Positions 26,488-35,814 of a stretch of DNA of 64,000 bases are shown here, one piece after another (within the stretch, counting starts at the first letter, position 1; every line of letters starts with the position of its first letter). Source of the stretch: Leptolyngbya sp. CCY15150 (lineage in GTDB: Bacteria; Cyanobacteriota; Cyanobacteriia; RECH01); assembly GCF_016888135.1 (NCBI RefSeq), contig NZ_JACSWB010000170.1, positions 62,001-126,000 of the forward strand, read 5' to 3'. The notes under the pieces were generated by a model. The model saw only the letters and a list, made by a program, of their open reading frames with translations. It did not search any database and was not told the DNA's origin. The translations under genes and the position numbers were made by a program.

Positions 26488-28905
26488 TCAATTGCCTTGG
26501 AGGCGGTTGATGGGTAAGAGCAATTCAGATTCAATCTGTTGCCGAGTTTCTTTTTGGACGTAGCTGGTGTTGAGACATTCAACCAAGAGGTGGTTAGCGG
26601 TGTTGTACTGACTCAACAGGTCTTCTTGCTCATCACTGAACTGCCAATCATGGCCAATGTTGCGATGTTCAATCATCACGGCTCTCAGGGCCTCAGCCCA
26701 GGCTTTTCCTTGAGTTTGCCACCACTGCTCGAATTGTTCCTCCATTGCATTGGCAGCCTCTGATAACTGGTCTTGCAGCTCTTGCAGCTTGTGCTGCAAT
26801 TCAGGGTCGAGGGCGCGGGCGAGGGCGCGGGCGAGGTCGCGGGCGAGGTCGAGGGCGAGGTCGAGGGCGAGGTCGAGGTCGAGGGCGAGGGCGAGGGCGA
26901 GGGCGAGGGCGAGGTCGCGGTCGCGGTCGAGGTCGAGGTCGAGGGCGCGGTCGCGGTCGCGGGCGAGGTCGAGGGCGAGGTCGCGGTCGAGGGCGAGGGC
27001 GAGGGCGAGGGCGAGGGCGCGGGCGAGGTCGAGGGCGAGGTCGAGGGCGGGGTCGCGGGCGAGGTCGAGGTCGAGGGCGCGGGCGCGGGCGCGGTCGAGG
27101 GCGAGGTCGAGGGCGAGGGCAAAATAAAATGCGCGAATGGCCGCCACCTTATAGGGTGCTTCGACCGATCTCGATTTTTGGTCTACCCAGGTAAGCAATT
27201 CCTGTAAGTTCTCATCGTTCGCCAGCATCTGGTCAATGTGCTGCTTCATCAGAATCAAGAGCTGATCAGCAGATTCCATCCGTTCTGCGACCAGCAGGAA
27301 TACTTCTCGCCAGCGTTGTTCATGCAGGTGCATCACCAAGGACTGGAGTGCAGTAGGTTGATCCGGGCTATCCACAATAGCCTTAGCTGTAAAATATTCA
27401 TGGAATGTTAAGTGAGAAAAGGAATAAATCCCGGCAGCTCGTTCCGTCAGCAGGCCATGTTGAGCTTCAATCGATTTCAATACGGCATGACTATCGACTA
27501 ATAGGGCATCGGGATCGGTCTGAGCATCGGGTAAATTCTGAATGTATTGGCTAATCCGCTGCTTGGCTACATCCTCTCGAAAGAAGTAATTCCCTCGCTC
27601 AAAGGTGTATTTCGCGAGTTGACCGAGTAAGATTTCTTTGCGTTCAACCGGCAGGCGTTTGTAGACGTTTTCTCGTTTAATGCGTCGTTGCCCATCCCAT
27701 TTACGCAACAACACCTCTAGGGCGCGCCGATACAGTTCAGATCTGCTTTGCGGGAATTCCGAAGATTGCTCAAACTCCAGACATAGCAGGGTGAGCAGCA
27801 GGGGATTAATGGCCAGTTCTTTGATGGGCTCACGCTCATTGATGGCCTCCCAGAAAAGCTTGGCCACAGCGGAGTTGCCTTCCTCATCTAGATTGTCTGG
27901 CTCCTTAGCTTTGAACCATTTATCAGCAAAATCCTGAATCTGCTCATCGTTAAAATCAGCCATCTCGACATCCGTGAACTGCTCAAACCTGTACTCTTGT
28001 GCAGCAATGCGACAGGTGATCACAATGTGAGACGCTTCATACTGGTGGGCAAACGCTCGAATCTCGCCCAATACCCGGTCATGGTCTTGCTCCAACACTT
28101 CGTCTAAGCCATCCAGCAACACCAATCCTCGACCCTGTTCTAAAAGACTACTAACGGCTTCTGTGGACAGGGAGGGCGAGAAATAGCGGGTGATAAATGG
28201 CAATAGATTAGGGCGATCCACCGTTTCCGCAAACTCCTTCAGTGTGACAAAGATAGGCACTTGGTCTTGAAGAACCTCGCCCTGATTGCATAGCGTTGCC
28301 AGCCGCTTCAGGAATGTGGTTTTACCCGCCCCCGGTCGCCCCAAAATCATGAGCTGCTTTTTATCCCGCACCGCCTCCAGCCCATCCACTCGTCGTTCAC
28401 GCACTGCCCCCAGCAGAAAGCGGTCAAAGGTCTCCGGCGATTGCCCCTGCATACATTCGTCTAACTCTCGCCGGGTTCTACCCGTAATTTTTTCCAGAAT
28501 ATTGACATCGGTATAAATCGCGCCAACTCCAATGGGCTGCACCATATCCAGCACTCTCATTTCCCCGCAGCGCTTTTCGATGTTTGCGCTCCCGTGCGAT
28601 CGCGCTTTCTGCACTAGCTCATCCAGCTCATCCGGGTCTGGGGCCACATCAACCGGAGTTGGAGGAGGGGCGATCTCTTTCCAATCTGCCACTATCTCCC
28701 AATCCAGATCAAGCTGCTTACAAAGTGCCTTGAAGTTGGCAGAAGCGATCGGTCTTCCCTTAAAAAACTTCTGTACTGTGCTACGCGACACTTCCACCTG
28801 GCCGCCAATTACCTCAGCGCTTTTCCCAATAATGCGCCGCTTTTCCTCAATCAGCTTCACCCCTTCTGGTGTGGCTGCCATTGTTTGCTTTGTTCGGTTT
28901 GCCAT
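26488..28905 (-). CDS. NACHT-domain NTPase with N-terminal HTH and hexanucleotide-encoded L/R-D/A repeat
   Basis: An 805-aa STAND/NLR-type protein. Residues 18-66 form an XRE-like HTH (SAEVIGGQVEVSRSTVQKFF). The NACHT core has P-loop GRPGAGKTTF at 189-198 and Walker B LVLLDGLDEV at 261-270, then NPLLLTLLCLEFEQS and FSHLTFHEYFTAKAIV of the winged-helix region. Residues about 597-701 are an unbroken run of [L/R][D/A] dipeptides encoded by 52 hexanucleotides, followed by a helical C-terminus with a WWQTQGKAW segment. Bacterial NACHT proteins act in antiphage immunity and, in cyanobacteria, in multidomain conflict systems. Divergent from a TRADD-N-associated membrane gene. Lone regulator-like STAND ATPase is an alternative. 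Confidence 0.9.
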   Translation of the reverse strand: MANRTKQTMAATPEGVKLIEEKRRIIGKSAEVIGGQVEVSRSTVQKFFKGRPIASANFKALCKQLDLDWEIVADWKEIAPPPTPVDVAPDPDELDELVQKARSHGSANIEKRCGEMRVLDMVQPIGVGAIYTDVNILEKITGRTRRELDECMQGQSPETFDRFLLGAVRERRVDGLEAVRDKKQLMILGRPGAGKTTFLKRLATLCNQGEVLQDQVPIFVTLKEFAETVDRPNLLPFITRYFSPSLSTEAVSSLLEQGRGLVLLDGLDEVLEQDHDRVLGEIRAFAHQYEASHIVITCRIAAQEYRFEQFTDVEMADFNDEQIQDFADKWFKAKEPDNLDEEGNSAVAKLFWEAINEREPIKELAINPLLLTLLCLEFEQSSEFPQSRSELYRRALEVLLRKWDGQRRIKRENVYKRLPVERKEILLGQLAKYTFERGNYFFREDVAKQRISQYIQNLPDAQTDPDALLVDSHAVLKSIEAQHGLLTERAAGIYSFSHLTFHEYFTAKAIVDSPDQPTALQSLVMHLHEQRWREVFLLVAERMESADQLLILMKQHIDQMLANDENLQELLTWVDQKSRSVEAPYKVAAIRAFYFALALDLALDRARARALDLDLARDPALDLALDLARALALALALALDRDLALDLARDRDRALDLDLDRDRDLALALALALALDLDLALDLALDLARDLARALARALDPELQHKLQELQDQLSEAANAMEEQFEQWWQTQGKAWAEALRAVMIEHRNIGHDWQFSDEQEDLLSQYNTANHLLVECLNTSYVQKETRQQIESELLLPINRLQGN
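26805..27116. repeat. 52-unit GG[G/T]CG[A/C] hexanucleotide tract inside the NACHT gene
   Basis: Fifty-two perfect-length hexamers in a row, only two positions varying (third G/T, sixth A/C), with one unit having G at position six. On the coding strand each unit encodes Leu or Arg followed by Asp or Ala; the one exceptional unit gives Pro. All variation keeps the reading frame, and unit gain or loss would too. The tract is over 80 percent GC and makes long open frames on both strands, which are artefacts. Confidence 0.97.
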
Positions 28906-29060
28906 CGCTCAACTGCCGGAGGGGTGAGCCGATTATAACCAAGATCACCAAAGGTTGTACAAAGGTTAAACAAAGGTTCTACAGTCTGAAACCATTGCCT
29001 GAACAGCGATACAAGGATTTGGATTCATACTAAAAGAGTCCAACTATCCACGTAAACGCG

Positions 29061-29360
29061 ATGACAACTAACCTCCATCTCCAGCCCAACCAGCCCGACG
29101 ACAGCATCCTGCGCGAACGCATCCGGCAGGCACATTGGGGCTTTAACCTCTCCCTAGTCTTCACCAGCCTCAGCGCCGTCATCACCGTCACAGGTGTTGT
29201 TCTCCTCGCCACCGGCCAGCTTCCCCAGGGCAGCTACGCCACCCTAGGCGGTTTGACCTCCACCGCTGTCGGCCATCGCTGTGTGCAACTGTCTCGTGAC
29301 GCCAACGATCGCTTAGATCGACTGTCCCGAGAGCAAGACGAGGTTCAGGAGAAGCCATAG
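29061..29360 (+). CDS. TRADD-N-associated membrane domain protein (CyanoTRADDas_TM-like)
   Basis: A 99-aa protein with two transmembrane helices (about 28-52 and 56-78) framed by RERIRQAHWGFNLSLVFTS and VQLSRDANDRLDRLSREQDE. This sequence layout, including the F-N-x-S start of helix 1 and the ANDRLD after helix 2, matches the small cyanobacterial TRADD-N-associated membrane family described in computational work on bacterial conflict and apoptosis-like systems. It starts 155 bp from the divergent NACHT gene. A membrane-perturbing effector or a membrane anchor are both possible; neither is shown. Confidence 0.75.
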   Translation: MTTNLHLQPNQPDDSILRERIRQAHWGFNLSLVFTSLSAVITVTGVVLLATGQLPQGSYATLGGLTSTAVGHRCVQLSRDANDRLDRLSREQDEVQEKP

Positions 29361-29557
29361 TGCTAGATAACATCCAAGCGGAGTACGACAGCCAGTACTC
29401 CGTTGTGGATTGCTAAGCGGTGCATTGGTATGGCTACGACTGAAGGCGACAACACCGAGTAAGATGCGTTGATAGCCAGTCTTTTTTCTAAGATTGAAGT
29501 TGGTGCAAAGTTGACCTAGGTGTCTATGAAACCTAGATCAAACTGAACCATAAAATA

Positions 29558-29629
<72 letters not shown>

Positions 29630-29772
29630 GTGGTTTTACATCTTAGCATGAGAGCTATCCATGCTTGCCATCTTTTCTAAGATTTTCTAGCAAGTTGGAT
29701 CATGGGCGTAATGCTAACCTCAGCCGTTAAAAAGCCACCCCTCTGCCTGCAGCGTCGCAAGCCAAAGAAAAA

Positions 29773-29805
29773 CCTCCTGGCCTAGCTTGCACTAGGGCCA
29801 GAAGG
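29773..29805 (-). terminator. Rho-independent terminator of the 65-codon gene
   Basis: Inverted repeat CCTCCTGGCCTAG / CTAGGGCCAGAAGG with a short loop; on the minus strand the stem is followed by TTTTTC. It lies 75-105 bp beyond the stop of the leftward small gene ending at 29881. Confidence 0.75.
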
Positions 29806-29880
29806 CGTACGCATCAAGATCACCTGTTGAGGTCATACTGTCCACTGTCAGTCCATGCCTACGGTGGGCGGTTGCGTGGA

Positions 29881-30081
29881 TTAGCTTAGGGATGCGTGGC
29901 TGCGATCGTAGCTGTCTCGGAACGTCGGCTGCGCTTTGCCTTGAATATGTCCCCAATAGTGGGCGGCTTCAGAGGGCAAGCCAACTTCTGCTGCACTGCG
30001 GCTCAGCAAGGATTGCTGACGCTGCTTAACGAGGTGGTGGTGACGGTGCATGAGCGCACGAGCTTGATCTTGTGCAGACAT
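29881..30081 (-). CDS. Small conserved cyanobacterial protein
   Basis: A 66-aa protein (SAQDQARALMHRHHHLVKQR, QQSLLSRSAAEVGLP, YDRSHASLS end). The ATG at 30081 is preceded at good spacing by GGAGGT, a strong ribosome binding site. The RALM-RHH and LLSRSAAE motifs look like a small conserved cyanobacterial family of unknown function. Own terminator downstream, so monocistronic. Confidence 0.75.
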   Translation of the reverse strand: MSAQDQARALMHRHHHLVKQRQQSLLSRSAAEVGLPSEAAHYWGHIQGKAQPTFRDSYDRSHASLS

Positions 30082-30459
30082 AGTTGAGACCTCCAAAGGT
30101 GTATTTAAGTGGGGTACTGGAAAAAGTATCCTATGACATTAATATAACAAGAAATTTCTGTAGTGAATGTTACAGAAAGCACTTGATTCAGATTGTTTTA
30201 TGGTTCTTAACCTGCGCTCGGCATCCTTGCCCTAGATGTTGATGGCGATTGGCGGCGATTTATGGCGATGGATGGACGGGATAGATCTAGTCCAGCCACA
30301 TGGGACGTTGAGCCTTCTGATCTACGACCGGCGGCGATATCCCCCAGGTAGCCTTAGACAGGCCTTCTGGCATGGGGATGCCGGGGCGTGTCAAGCTTGC
30401 CCAGTCTGAGGTTTGGGCTTAGGGTCTAGTCTGGGTGATCCAGGTAGCGATCGCCCCCC
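30082..30459. other. Intergenic region
   Basis: About 380 bp: promoter region for the small leftward gene next to 30082, then sequence rich in GGCGAT-like words but with no credible ORF, ending at the first MITE-like repeat. Confidence 0.5.
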
Positions 30460-30566
30460 AGTACTCTCAGGCGTTAGTAACCCGCCTAGTTGCTGAGGCG
30501 GAAAACCTTGCCTGTCCTGGATTTCTTTTCGTTCTTCCGTCTTCGTTCTTCTGTCTTGCGGTACTA
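30460..30566 (-). mobile_element. MITE-like repeat, copy A
   Basis: 107 bp, lying in minus orientation: TAGTACCGCAAGA start, two AGAAGAACGAAGAC-type 14-mers, CCAGGAC, a hairpin CCGCCT...AGGCGG, and an AGAGTACT end. Matches copies at 35636-35758 and 39553-39660. Ends are short inverted repeats around AGTACT. The leading TAG is the stop codon of the gene ending at 30564. No coding capacity. Confidence 0.75.
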
Positions 30567-31358
30567 ATAGTCGTAGGGATTGGCTGGTTCTGGAATTTCG
30601 GTCAACGCCGTGGCTTGGATCACTAGTTGCCGGATGCCATTCAAGGTTTCTGTCATCATGTCGCCCTCCACCCGAAACCAGGTGTCGGCTGGGTAATCTA
30701 GGCGGCTGGTAGGAAGTTTTACCGGCAAGCCGACCGGGTAGACATCGGCAGCGCAGCAGGTGATCACAAAGCGGGTGATGGTGAGGTAATCGTCCGATAG
30801 TTCACGGGAATGCACGGCAAAGCCTTCCACCCGCACCGGCTGCCCTGCGTAGGCATCGGGTTCAGGGTAGACATTGAGGGTGCGTACCCAGTCAATCACG
30901 GAGCGATCTTCGGGACGGGTGCTGGTGCGAAACGACTGGGGCTGCGATCGCGTCATGATCAACGTATCGGCAACCCCGCGCTGCACGGCGAGATCGCTGG
31001 CAAAGGGGCGAGGCGTGACGATGAAGCCTAAGATGGCAATCCCAAGCAGTAGGGTGCTGCTGACGCCCACGGGAAACAGGGTCGAGTGGGGCATTTTGGG
31101 CAGGGGACGCTGCGATCGCATCCCTTGGATAATTTGCTGCAGTTTAACGACGGCGAGAATGGCTAGGAAGATACCGGCGGCGATCGCCAGCCAGTGATAG
31201 TCCGGATGCAGCAGCACATTCATGGTGCCGGTAATCCAATACTTCAGCAGCAGCCAGCTCCAAGCCGCGATCGCCAGCAGGTCGAAGATCATCTGCCAGG
31301 GAATATAGGGCGATCGGCGGCGGCGGCGGGAGGCGGATGATTTTACGTTGACAGCCAT
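30564..31358 (-). CDS. TIGR03943 family putative permease subunit
   Basis: A 264-aa membrane protein: Arg-rich start (SRRRRRSPYIPW), hydrophobic helices at about 22-40, 54-72 and 98-116, then a soluble C-terminal domain (VIDWVRTLNVYPEPDAYAGQ, FVITCCAADVYPVGLPV with adjacent cysteines, ADTWFRVEG). This is the TIGR03943/DUF1980 type that always accompanies a UPF0718 permease, here the next gene upstream. Transport substrate unknown; metal ion export or import has been suggested for relatives. Its stop codon is provided by the MITE-like repeat. Confidence 0.88.
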   Translation of the reverse strand: MAVNVKSSASRRRRRSPYIPWQMIFDLLAIAAWSWLLLKYWITGTMNVLLHPDYHWLAIAAGIFLAILAVVKLQQIIQGMRSQRPLPKMPHSTLFPVGVSSTLLLGIAILGFIVTPRPFASDLAVQRGVADTLIMTRSQPQSFRTSTRPEDRSVIDWVRTLNVYPEPDAYAGQPVRVEGFAVHSRELSDDYLTITRFVITCCAADVYPVGLPVKLPTSRLDYPADTWFRVEGDMMTETLNGIRQLVIQATALTEIPEPANPYDY

Positions 31359-31413
31359 GGTTCAAAACGGGTGAGGAGAGGAAGATATCGCTCAGGTGTA
31401 GCGCCAGCCGCGC

Positions 31414-32418
31414 TTAGCTAATGTAGAGGTTCATCACAAGGGAAAACAAGAAGGTGAGCTGCCCCGCCAGCATGAAGAGATAGAGAATGGTGCGTCCTCG
31501 AAAGACCGTCAGCAGCAGCCCAATATTTTTCAGGTCGATCATGGGGCCAAAGACGAGGAAGGCTAGCAAGGAGCCACTCGTAAAGGTGGAGGCGAAGGCG
31601 AGGGCAAAAAAGGAGTCTACCGTGGAGCAAATGGAGACCACCCAAGCTAAGGCCATCATCGCCAGGATAGACGTGATCGGCCCCTGTCCTAAATTGAGGA
31701 TAATCTCCCGAGGCACAAAGACCTGCACGGCGGCAGCGATCGCACTACCAATTACCAACATGCCCCCCAGTTCCCGAAATTCTTGGGTCACATTATCAAT
31801 CATCAGCTGCAGCCGTTCTGGAAAGGGGCGAGAGATCACGGTGCCCCCAGCCGCCACTAGGTTATCCAGGCGAATCGGCTGCCCGGCGGCGTCTAGCAAG
31901 AAGGTGCCCGACTGTAGGAGGGCCGACTGTCCTACCTGAGCCGACGGCACGGGGGTGGGCATCAACCGCGCTACCGACGGCTGCATCATCGGCCGTAGAT
32001 CCACCTGTCGGCTAAACGTCCAGCCAACAATGACAGCGATCGCTAGGGAAAAGAAAATTCGCAGGAAGACAATTTCTGGCTGATCGCGAAACGCCGTCCA
32101 GGTGGCCCAAAAGACGATGGGATTCACCGTGGGAGCCGCTAGCAAAAAGCCAACCGCCATGGATGATGGAGCCCCCTGCATCAACAGCCGGCGTGCCACG
32201 GGCACATTGCCACATTCGCATACCGGGAAGAGAAACCCTGCCAGACTGCCGGCCAAGGCTCCGGCAAGCGGATGTTTGGGCATGACGGCAATCAGCCGAC
32301 GTTCATCCACAAACAGCAGCAGTAAGCTCGATAGCAATACTCCTAACAGCAGGAACGGCATGGCTTCCACAAGCAAGCTAAAGAATAGCGTCAGGGCATT
32401 GGTGAGTTTAACTGTCAT
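31414..32418 (-). CDS. Permease (UPF0718/DUF318 family)
   Basis: A 334-aa polytopic membrane protein with eight or so helices and two family hallmarks: FPVCECGNVPVARRLLMQG with the paired cysteines after helix 3, and SICSTVDSFFALAFASTFTSG in the second half. Followed 55 bp later by the TIGR03943 partner gene, with which it forms a two-component transporter of unknown substrate. Open frame extends upstream to 32481, but the ATG at 32418 (MTVKLTNALTLFF) starts the first helix. Confidence 0.88.
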   Translation of the reverse strand: MTVKLTNALTLFFSLLVEAMPFLLLGVLLSSLLLLFVDERRLIAVMPKHPLAGALAGSLAGFLFPVCECGNVPVARRLLMQGAPSSMAVGFLLAAPTVNPIVFWATWTAFRDQPEIVFLRIFFSLAIAVIVGWTFSRQVDLRPMMQPSVARLMPTPVPSAQVGQSALLQSGTFLLDAAGQPIRLDNLVAAGGTVISRPFPERLQLMIDNVTQEFRELGGMLVIGSAIAAAVQVFVPREIILNLGQGPITSILAMMALAWVVSICSTVDSFFALAFASTFTSGSLLAFLVFGPMIDLKNIGLLLTVFRGRTILYLFMLAGQLTFLFSLVMNLYIS

Positions 32419-32682
32419 AGACCGAACATGCTGCTGGATACCAATGGCGGTCAGTTTACAGGAGTTTGACCGCGGATGCACTCCGCCAGTCGGCGGGCCG
32501 TGCCGGATGAGCCTCTACGCGACCGCAGACTAGGGGCCGCAAAGGCGTAAGATAATGGATCGAAGACGGGCAGTCAAGCCAGCGGGATATGCGGGATATA
32601 GGGTCTGCCCCAGCGTGACGCCTTGGTCATCCCTTCGGGGGGCGATCGCTTCCATCCGCATAAAACGATCGCCGTGGTCTAG

Positions 32683-33516
<834 letters not shown>

Positions 33517-33577
33517 CCATGTTTCAGCGCTAATCGACCGTTTTTGAATGATTTTTGGATGATTTAAGGATAGCGTC

Positions 33578-33850
33578 ATGGCCAAACCAACCCAAGCTCA
33601 CCTCACCCGCAAGATTGAAAAGAATCAGCCCCAACCCCTCAAAGACCGTACCAAAGGTCAGATGGAATATTACATGGGTGCCAAGCTGATTGAGGTTGGC
33701 ATTAACCCCAAGGCGGCGATTTACCGCTGGGCGATGGAAGAGTCGGGGCGCATGGAAGTGTGGACTTACAGCGCCTATTGGGGAGATTCGAAGGAAACCC
33801 TGCTGAAGGAAGAAGCGGCTGGGGGAGATCCGCCGGCCGCTGCTGAATAA
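33578..33850 (+). CDS. Conserved cyanobacterial hypothetical protein
   Basis: A 90-aa soluble protein (KPTQAHLTRKIEKNQPQPLK, GQMEYYMGAKLIEVGINPKA, WAMEESGRMEVWTYSAYWGD) of a type common in cyanobacteria; function unknown. It follows fabG by 61 bp on the same strand and may be cotranscribed. Acidic, Ala/Gly/Pro-rich C-terminus. Confidence 0.7.
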   Translation: MAKPTQAHLTRKIEKNQPQPLKDRTKGQMEYYMGAKLIEVGINPKAAIYRWAMEESGRMEVWTYSAYWGDSKETLLKEEAAGGDPPAAAE

Positions 33851-33870
33851 TCTCTATCGGGATGGGTAGC

Positions 33871-35196
33871 CTATCCCCAAATCGCGCCGTAGATGGTGCC
33901 GGAGAGCGTGGCCATGGCCACCACTAAGGCTACAAATACGACGGTTTTTCTCGTGCCAATAATGCTGCGAATGACCAGCATGTTGGGCAAAGATAGGGCA
34001 GGGCCCGCCAGGAGCAGTGCTAGGGCTGGCCCCTGCCCCATACCGTTTCCGATCAGCCCTTGCAGAATCGGCACCTCAGTCAGTGTCGCGAAGTACATAA
34101 ACGCTCCAGCGATCGCGGCAAAGAAATTTGCCCAGACAGAATTCCCCCCCACGGCCCAGACGACCCAGGAGGCAGGAATCAGGGCTTCCTGATCAGGGCG
34201 ACCGAGGAGCGCGCCGGCAATCAACACCCCAATCAACAACAGGGGCAGGATTTGCTTAGCGTAGTCCCAGGATGCCTCAAACCATTCGCCAGCTTCGCCC
34301 TTACTGGTACTGGTCAGCCAAGATAGGCCCAGCACAGCAGCAGAGAAGGGCACCAGCGGCTGCTGGTGAAATTGCCAAGATAGGACAGCCGTCAACCCCG
34401 CCATCAGCATCACCTTGCCGGGGTTGAGATGGAACCAGGCGATTAGAATTGCTGCCAGGGCTAGGCCCAGCAACCCAGTCAGCCACCATTTCAGGGCATA
34501 GATGGCAAACCAAATGCCAGTGGTCACATTAGGATTAGCCCAGTTGGCAAAGACCAAAATGCCAACCAGCACTGCAAAGAAAAGCCCATTTTGCCAAAGG
34601 GGACGCATCTCATCTCCCTCCGGTAGCATCGATGCAGCTTTCACCGGTTCCAAGGCATCGTTGCGGAAGATGAACTGCATGGCTAGACCGATCACGACGC
34701 TGAAAACAATGGCACCGATCGCTCTGGCAATTCCCAAGGGCAGCCCCAAGACGCGCGCCGTCAAAATAATCGCCAGCACATTAATCGCCGGGCCAGAATA
34801 AAGGAAGGCGATCGCTGGCCCCAGACCCGCCCCCATGCGATAAATACCGGCAAACAGCGGCAGGACGGTACAAGAACAAACCGCCAAAATGGTGCCCGAC
34901 ACTGACGCAACCCCATAGGCCAGCACCTGATTGGCTTTGGGCCCCAGATACTTCATCACCGCATCTTGACTGATAAAGACAGCGATCGCTCCGGCAATGA
35001 AGAAAGCCGGAATCAGACATAGCAAGACATGCTCTTGGGCATACCAGCGCACCAGATACAGCGATTCCCATACCGCATTCCGCAGCCGCTCCGACTGCTG
35101 CAGCGCCTCCACCGGCAGGTAGAAGCAGAGCAAAAAGGCCATCACCATCAGAGCCAGTGCTTTCCACTGCTCTCGCCAAAACGATGAAACGTGCAT
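33871..35196 (-). CDS. Permease of the UPF0718/ArsP-like family
   Basis: A 441-aa membrane protein with about ten helices. Hallmarks: LAVCSCTVLPLFAGIYRMGAG after the fourth helix (Cys pair of the CSC type), SGPAINVLAII, and in the second half ATLTEVPILQGLIGNGMGQG and GPALSLPNMLV. The family includes ArsP organoarsenical exporters and other metal-linked permeases. It is 70 bp downstream of a CxxC thioredoxin-like gene and that gene follows a MerR operator, so it is likely metal- or metalloid-responsive. The upstream open frame to 35244 is not conserved-looking; ATG 35196 chosen. Confidence 0.85.
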   Translation of the reverse strand: MHVSSFWREQWKALALMVMAFLLCFYLPVEALQQSERLRNAVWESLYLVRWYAQEHVLLCLIPAFFIAGAIAVFISQDAVMKYLGPKANQVLAYGVASVSGTILAVCSCTVLPLFAGIYRMGAGLGPAIAFLYSGPAINVLAIILTARVLGLPLGIARAIGAIVFSVVIGLAMQFIFRNDALEPVKAASMLPEGDEMRPLWQNGLFFAVLVGILVFANWANPNVTTGIWFAIYALKWWLTGLLGLALAAILIAWFHLNPGKVMLMAGLTAVLSWQFHQQPLVPFSAAVLGLSWLTSTSKGEAGEWFEASWDYAKQILPLLLIGVLIAGALLGRPDQEALIPASWVVWAVGGNSVWANFFAAIAGAFMYFATLTEVPILQGLIGNGMGQGPALALLLAGPALSLPNMLVIRSIIGTRKTVVFVALVVAMATLSGTIYGAIWG

Positions 35197-35265
35197 GATT
35201 TCAACCTCGATTGTTGAGACTGGGCAATCGACCATGAATCGCATTGGTCATGATCCGGAATGCAG

Positions 35266-35511
35266 CTACTCCGCCGTCAACAAAGGCTGAATCTGCTCCG
35301 GCGTTGCCACCTTGCCTTGGCTGACAACCTGGCCATTCACCACCAAGGCCGGCGTTTTCATCACGCCCCGCTCAGCAATTTTGATCAGATCCGTAATGTG
35401 TAGAACCTCTGCATCCAAATCGAGGGCAGCGATCGCCTCTCTAGCATTTGCTTCCAGTTGGTGACATTTCTTGCAGCCAGTTCCCAAAATTTCAACGGTG
35501 AGGTTTGCCAT
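35266..35511 (-). CDS. Thioredoxin-like small redox protein (CxxC)
   Basis: An 81-aa thioredoxin-fold protein of the TM0996/MtH895 type: EILGTGCKKCHQLEANARE with the CKKC active site, KIAERGVMKTPALVVNG with cis-proline, and GKVATPEQIQPLL. These small proteins commonly accompany UPF0718 permeases and metal-responsive regulators and may deliver metals or reduce thiols. The ATG at 35511 is the natural start; 13 upstream codons are non-homologous. First gene of the probable operon with the permease. Confidence 0.88.
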   Translation of the reverse strand: MANLTVEILGTGCKKCHQLEANAREAIAALDLDAEVLHITDLIKIAERGVMKTPALVVNGQVVSQGKVATPEQIQPLLTAE

Positions 35512-35607
35512 GATCCGAATCTCCAAAATCAATACAGCCAGATCCATCAACCGCTTCGCTTATCAGGCTTTGCCAGCGGTTGGTTATGCATCTAGCTGCA
35601 TCCTAAA

Positions 35608-35625
35608 GCTTATACCTAGGTATAA
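35608..35625. promoter_or_regulatory. MerR-type operator upstream of the thioredoxin/permease operon
   Basis: CTTATACCTAGGTATAAG is a perfect 18-nt palindrome 97 bp upstream of the thioredoxin start. It matches in its outer CTTATA/TATAAG halves the dyad before the merR gene (36265-36282). MerR regulators activate promoters with over-long spacers that overlap such dyads. Confidence 0.65.
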
Positions 35626-35635
35626 GGTCAAGCCC

Positions 35636-35758
35636 CTAGTATCGCAAGATAGAAGAACGAAGACAGAAGAACGAAGACAGAAGAACGAAAAGAAATTCCA
35701 GGACACACAAGGTTTCCCGCCTCAGCACATAGGCGGGTTACTGACGCCTCAGAGTACT
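35636..35758 (+). mobile_element. MITE-like repeat, copy B
   Basis: 123 bp beginning TAGTATCGCAAGATAG and ending AGAGTACT, with three AGAAGAACGAAGAC-type 14-mers and the CCCGCCT...AGGCGGG hairpin. The extra 14-mer explains its larger size compared with the other two copies. It lies between the MerR operator and the end of the merR gene. Confidence 0.75.
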
Positions 35759-35814
35759 CGTCTGCACTGGGAACTATCCGAGCAATCATGGCGCATCAAG
35801 CCCCTTGGAGCGGC

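Noticed and set aside
26804..27120. CRISPR array
   Set aside because: The repeat has no spacers, unit length is six bases and it lies inside a coding sequence.
26745..27207. Three long rightward frames rich in Arg-Gly, Arg-Ala or Glu-Gly across the hexanucleotide tract
   Set aside because: They are a by-product of the six-base repeat having no stop in any frame; the leftward frame is continuous with the NACHT gene and has domain content.
31418..31645. Leftward frame overlapping the UPF0718 permease
   Set aside because: Shadow frame; His/Leu-rich and inconsistent with the conserved permease motifs in the main frame.
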